From contig JAAWLY010000011.1 of NCBI GenBank assembly GCA_022798155.1, positions 1 to 23,631 of the forward strand: a DNA stretch of 23,631 nt. Reading direction: 5' to 3'. The first letter of the stretch is position 1; every line of letters starts with the position of its first letter. Under the pieces are notes generated by a model that was not told the origin of the DNA, did not search any database, and was given only the letters and a program-made list of their open reading frames with translations. Shown piece after piece: positions 23,089 to 23,631 of this stretch. This DNA is from Lawsonibacter sp. GTDB lineage: Bacteria; Bacillota; Clostridia; Oscillospirales; Oscillospiraceae. Both the position numbers and the translations under genes were made by a program.

Positions 23089-23223
23089 GGGGCCGTCCGT
23101 CCCCAGTAATGTATGCCGCATGCCCCCCGCCGCTCCCGCCGCAGCGGCCCCGCAGGCCCAAAGGGCCGGAGGGGCAACACCCCCCGCAGGGAACTTCCAA
23201 TAGCTCCGCAGGAATAAGAGGGT

Positions 23224-23250
23224 CCGGGGCGTTTGCCCCGGCCTTATTTT
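23224..23250 (+). terminator. Probable terminator of the repressor transcript
   Basis: CCGGGGC (23224-23230) and GCCCCGG (23235-23241) form a 7-bp stem with a GTTT loop, followed by CCTTATTTT. It lies about 135 bases after the repressor stop. Confidence 0.7.
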
Positions 23251-23262
23251 AGCGTTCTTTCG

Positions 23263-23290
23263 CTTCCTTTCTGGCAAGATAGAAAGGAAG
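23263..23290. repeat. Hairpin CTTCCTTTCT/AGAAAGGAAG
   Basis: A perfect 10-bp stem with an 8-base loop. Its arms resemble those of the hairpin at 23555-23582 (purine-rich GAAAGAAGG type), so the two may bound one repeat unit of about 320 bases or be two members of one family. Confidence 0.6.
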
Positions 23291-23444
23291 GGCACCACGC
23301 ACCCACAAAACCCAGAAAGAAAATCCAAGGTATCCCATCCAAGCATGAGGCACCCGCTATCGCCCGCAAAATCTACCGCCTAGCACACACCATCAATCCG
23401 CCGCTTGACGGCGGGCCCGCTGCATTACACACCGCAGGGGGATT

Positions 23445-23544
23445 CTCAAGGGTGACCGGTCACGCAGCGAAGCGGAGTGGCGAAAGCCCCGGTGGGGCTT
23501 TCGAGGTCAATTTCCCGACCGTAGGGAGGGATGAACCCCTTGAG
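23445..23544. other. Nested stem-loop domain, possible structured RNA or repeat
   Basis: CTCAAGGG (23445-23452) pairs with CCCTTGAG (23537-23544). Inside, CGGTC (23457-23461) can pair with GACCG (23517-23521), and CGAAAGCCCC (23481-23490) pairs perfectly with GGGGCTTTCG (23494-23503) around a three-base loop. GTGACCGGTCAC (23452-23463) is itself a perfect palindrome and offers an alternative fold. Strand and function are unknown. Confidence 0.5.
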
Positions 23545-23554
23545 TCGCTCTTTG

Positions 23555-23582
23555 CCTTCTTTCTGTCGATACAGAAAGAAGG
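23555..23582. repeat. Hairpin CCTTCTTTCTGT/ACAGAAAGAAGG
   Basis: A perfect 12-bp stem with a CGAT loop, related in sequence to the hairpin at 23263-23290. No long T run follows, so it is more likely a repeat than a terminator. Confidence 0.65.
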
Positions 23583-23631
23583 GCCCCGCCGGCGAGGCGC
23601 TCGAAGAGACGCCTTTCAAAATAACAGGAAA

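Larger units (their letters stand above)
23089..23631. other. Gene-free, hairpin-rich region
   Basis: No supported gene is seen in these 543 bases. A long antisense frame (22132-23346) mostly covers the repressor gene and is rejected. The region holds the repressor's terminator, two related CTTTCTTTCT-type hairpins, short perfect palindromes and a nested fold, listed separately. It resembles repeated intergenic DNA of gut Clostridia, by recollection only. Confidence 0.65.

Noticed and set aside
22132..23346. 404-codon - strand frame over the repressor gene
   Set aside because: The + strand frame is an unmistakable LacI-family protein with a good ribosome binding site; the antisense frame has no recognisable domain.
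1..23631. CRISPR array, tRNA, rRNA, toxin-antitoxin or phage structural genes
   Set aside because: No regularly spaced repeats, no cloverleaf or rRNA motifs, and no such protein families were seen. The recombinase-like gene alone does not indicate a prophage.

Overview
The window reads as a chromosomal piece of a Gram-positive gut-type Clostridium relative, probably Oscillospirales. The grounds are strong AGGAGG-type ribosome binding sites, a lipoprotein solute-binding protein, a TagGH-like exporter with no outer-membrane parts, fairly high GC, and short intergenic hairpins such as the CCTTCTTTCTGT/ACAGAAAGAAGG stem near the right end. The taxon is an inference; no rRNA or tRNA gene is present.

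Positions 199-13936 (+) hold a surface-glycan operon of twelve genes, many joined by ATGA, TGATG or TAATG overlaps. It opens with a tyrosine-recombinase-like protein that has lost most of its catalytic residues. Then come a DUF4422 glycosyltransferase, a GlfT2-like galactofuranosyltransferase, a sialyltransferase-like protein with an HP motif, a NeuB-type nonulosonate synthase, a CMP-nonulosonate synthetase fused to an intact-looking HAD phosphatase, and a CBS-domain/phosphomannose-isomerase-type cupin fusion. UDP-galactopyranose mutase follows, then a 907-residue fusion of a second GlfT2-like transferase to a DUF115/Maf-like domain, an ABC-2 permease, a membrane O-acyltransferase and an ABC ATPase. 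The operon thus encodes UDP-Galf supply, two Galf transferases, an activated nonulosonic acid, acylation and export. The mix synthase + phosphatase + cytidylyltransferase + mannose-6-phosphate-isomerase-like cupin, without a NeuC epimerase, suggests a Kdn-type (deaminated sialic acid) route from fructose-6-phosphate.

Positions 13937-14289 are non-coding and carry a 160-base imperfect palindromic element between two convergent operons.

Positions 14290-20862 (-) hold a sugar uptake and catabolism operon. In transcription order it is a RbsA-type ATPase, a RbsC-type permease, a lipoprotein binding protein, a terminator hairpin, an AlsE/Rpe-type phosphoketose 3-epimerase, a class II aldolase, a VOC protein, and a sugar epimerase whose metal ligands are spaced as in D-tagatose/D-psicose 3-epimerases. 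Diverging from it are an RpiB-family isomerase (21271-21726, +) and a LacI-family repressor (22099-23088, +). Well-formed sigma-A promoters and GAAAACGTTTTC-like operators lie between the divergent units, so the repressor probably controls both. The set resembles the E. coli allose (als) genes, but no sugar kinase is in the window.

Positions 23089-23631 contain no gene but many palindromes and hairpins, including a nested fold of about 100 bases.
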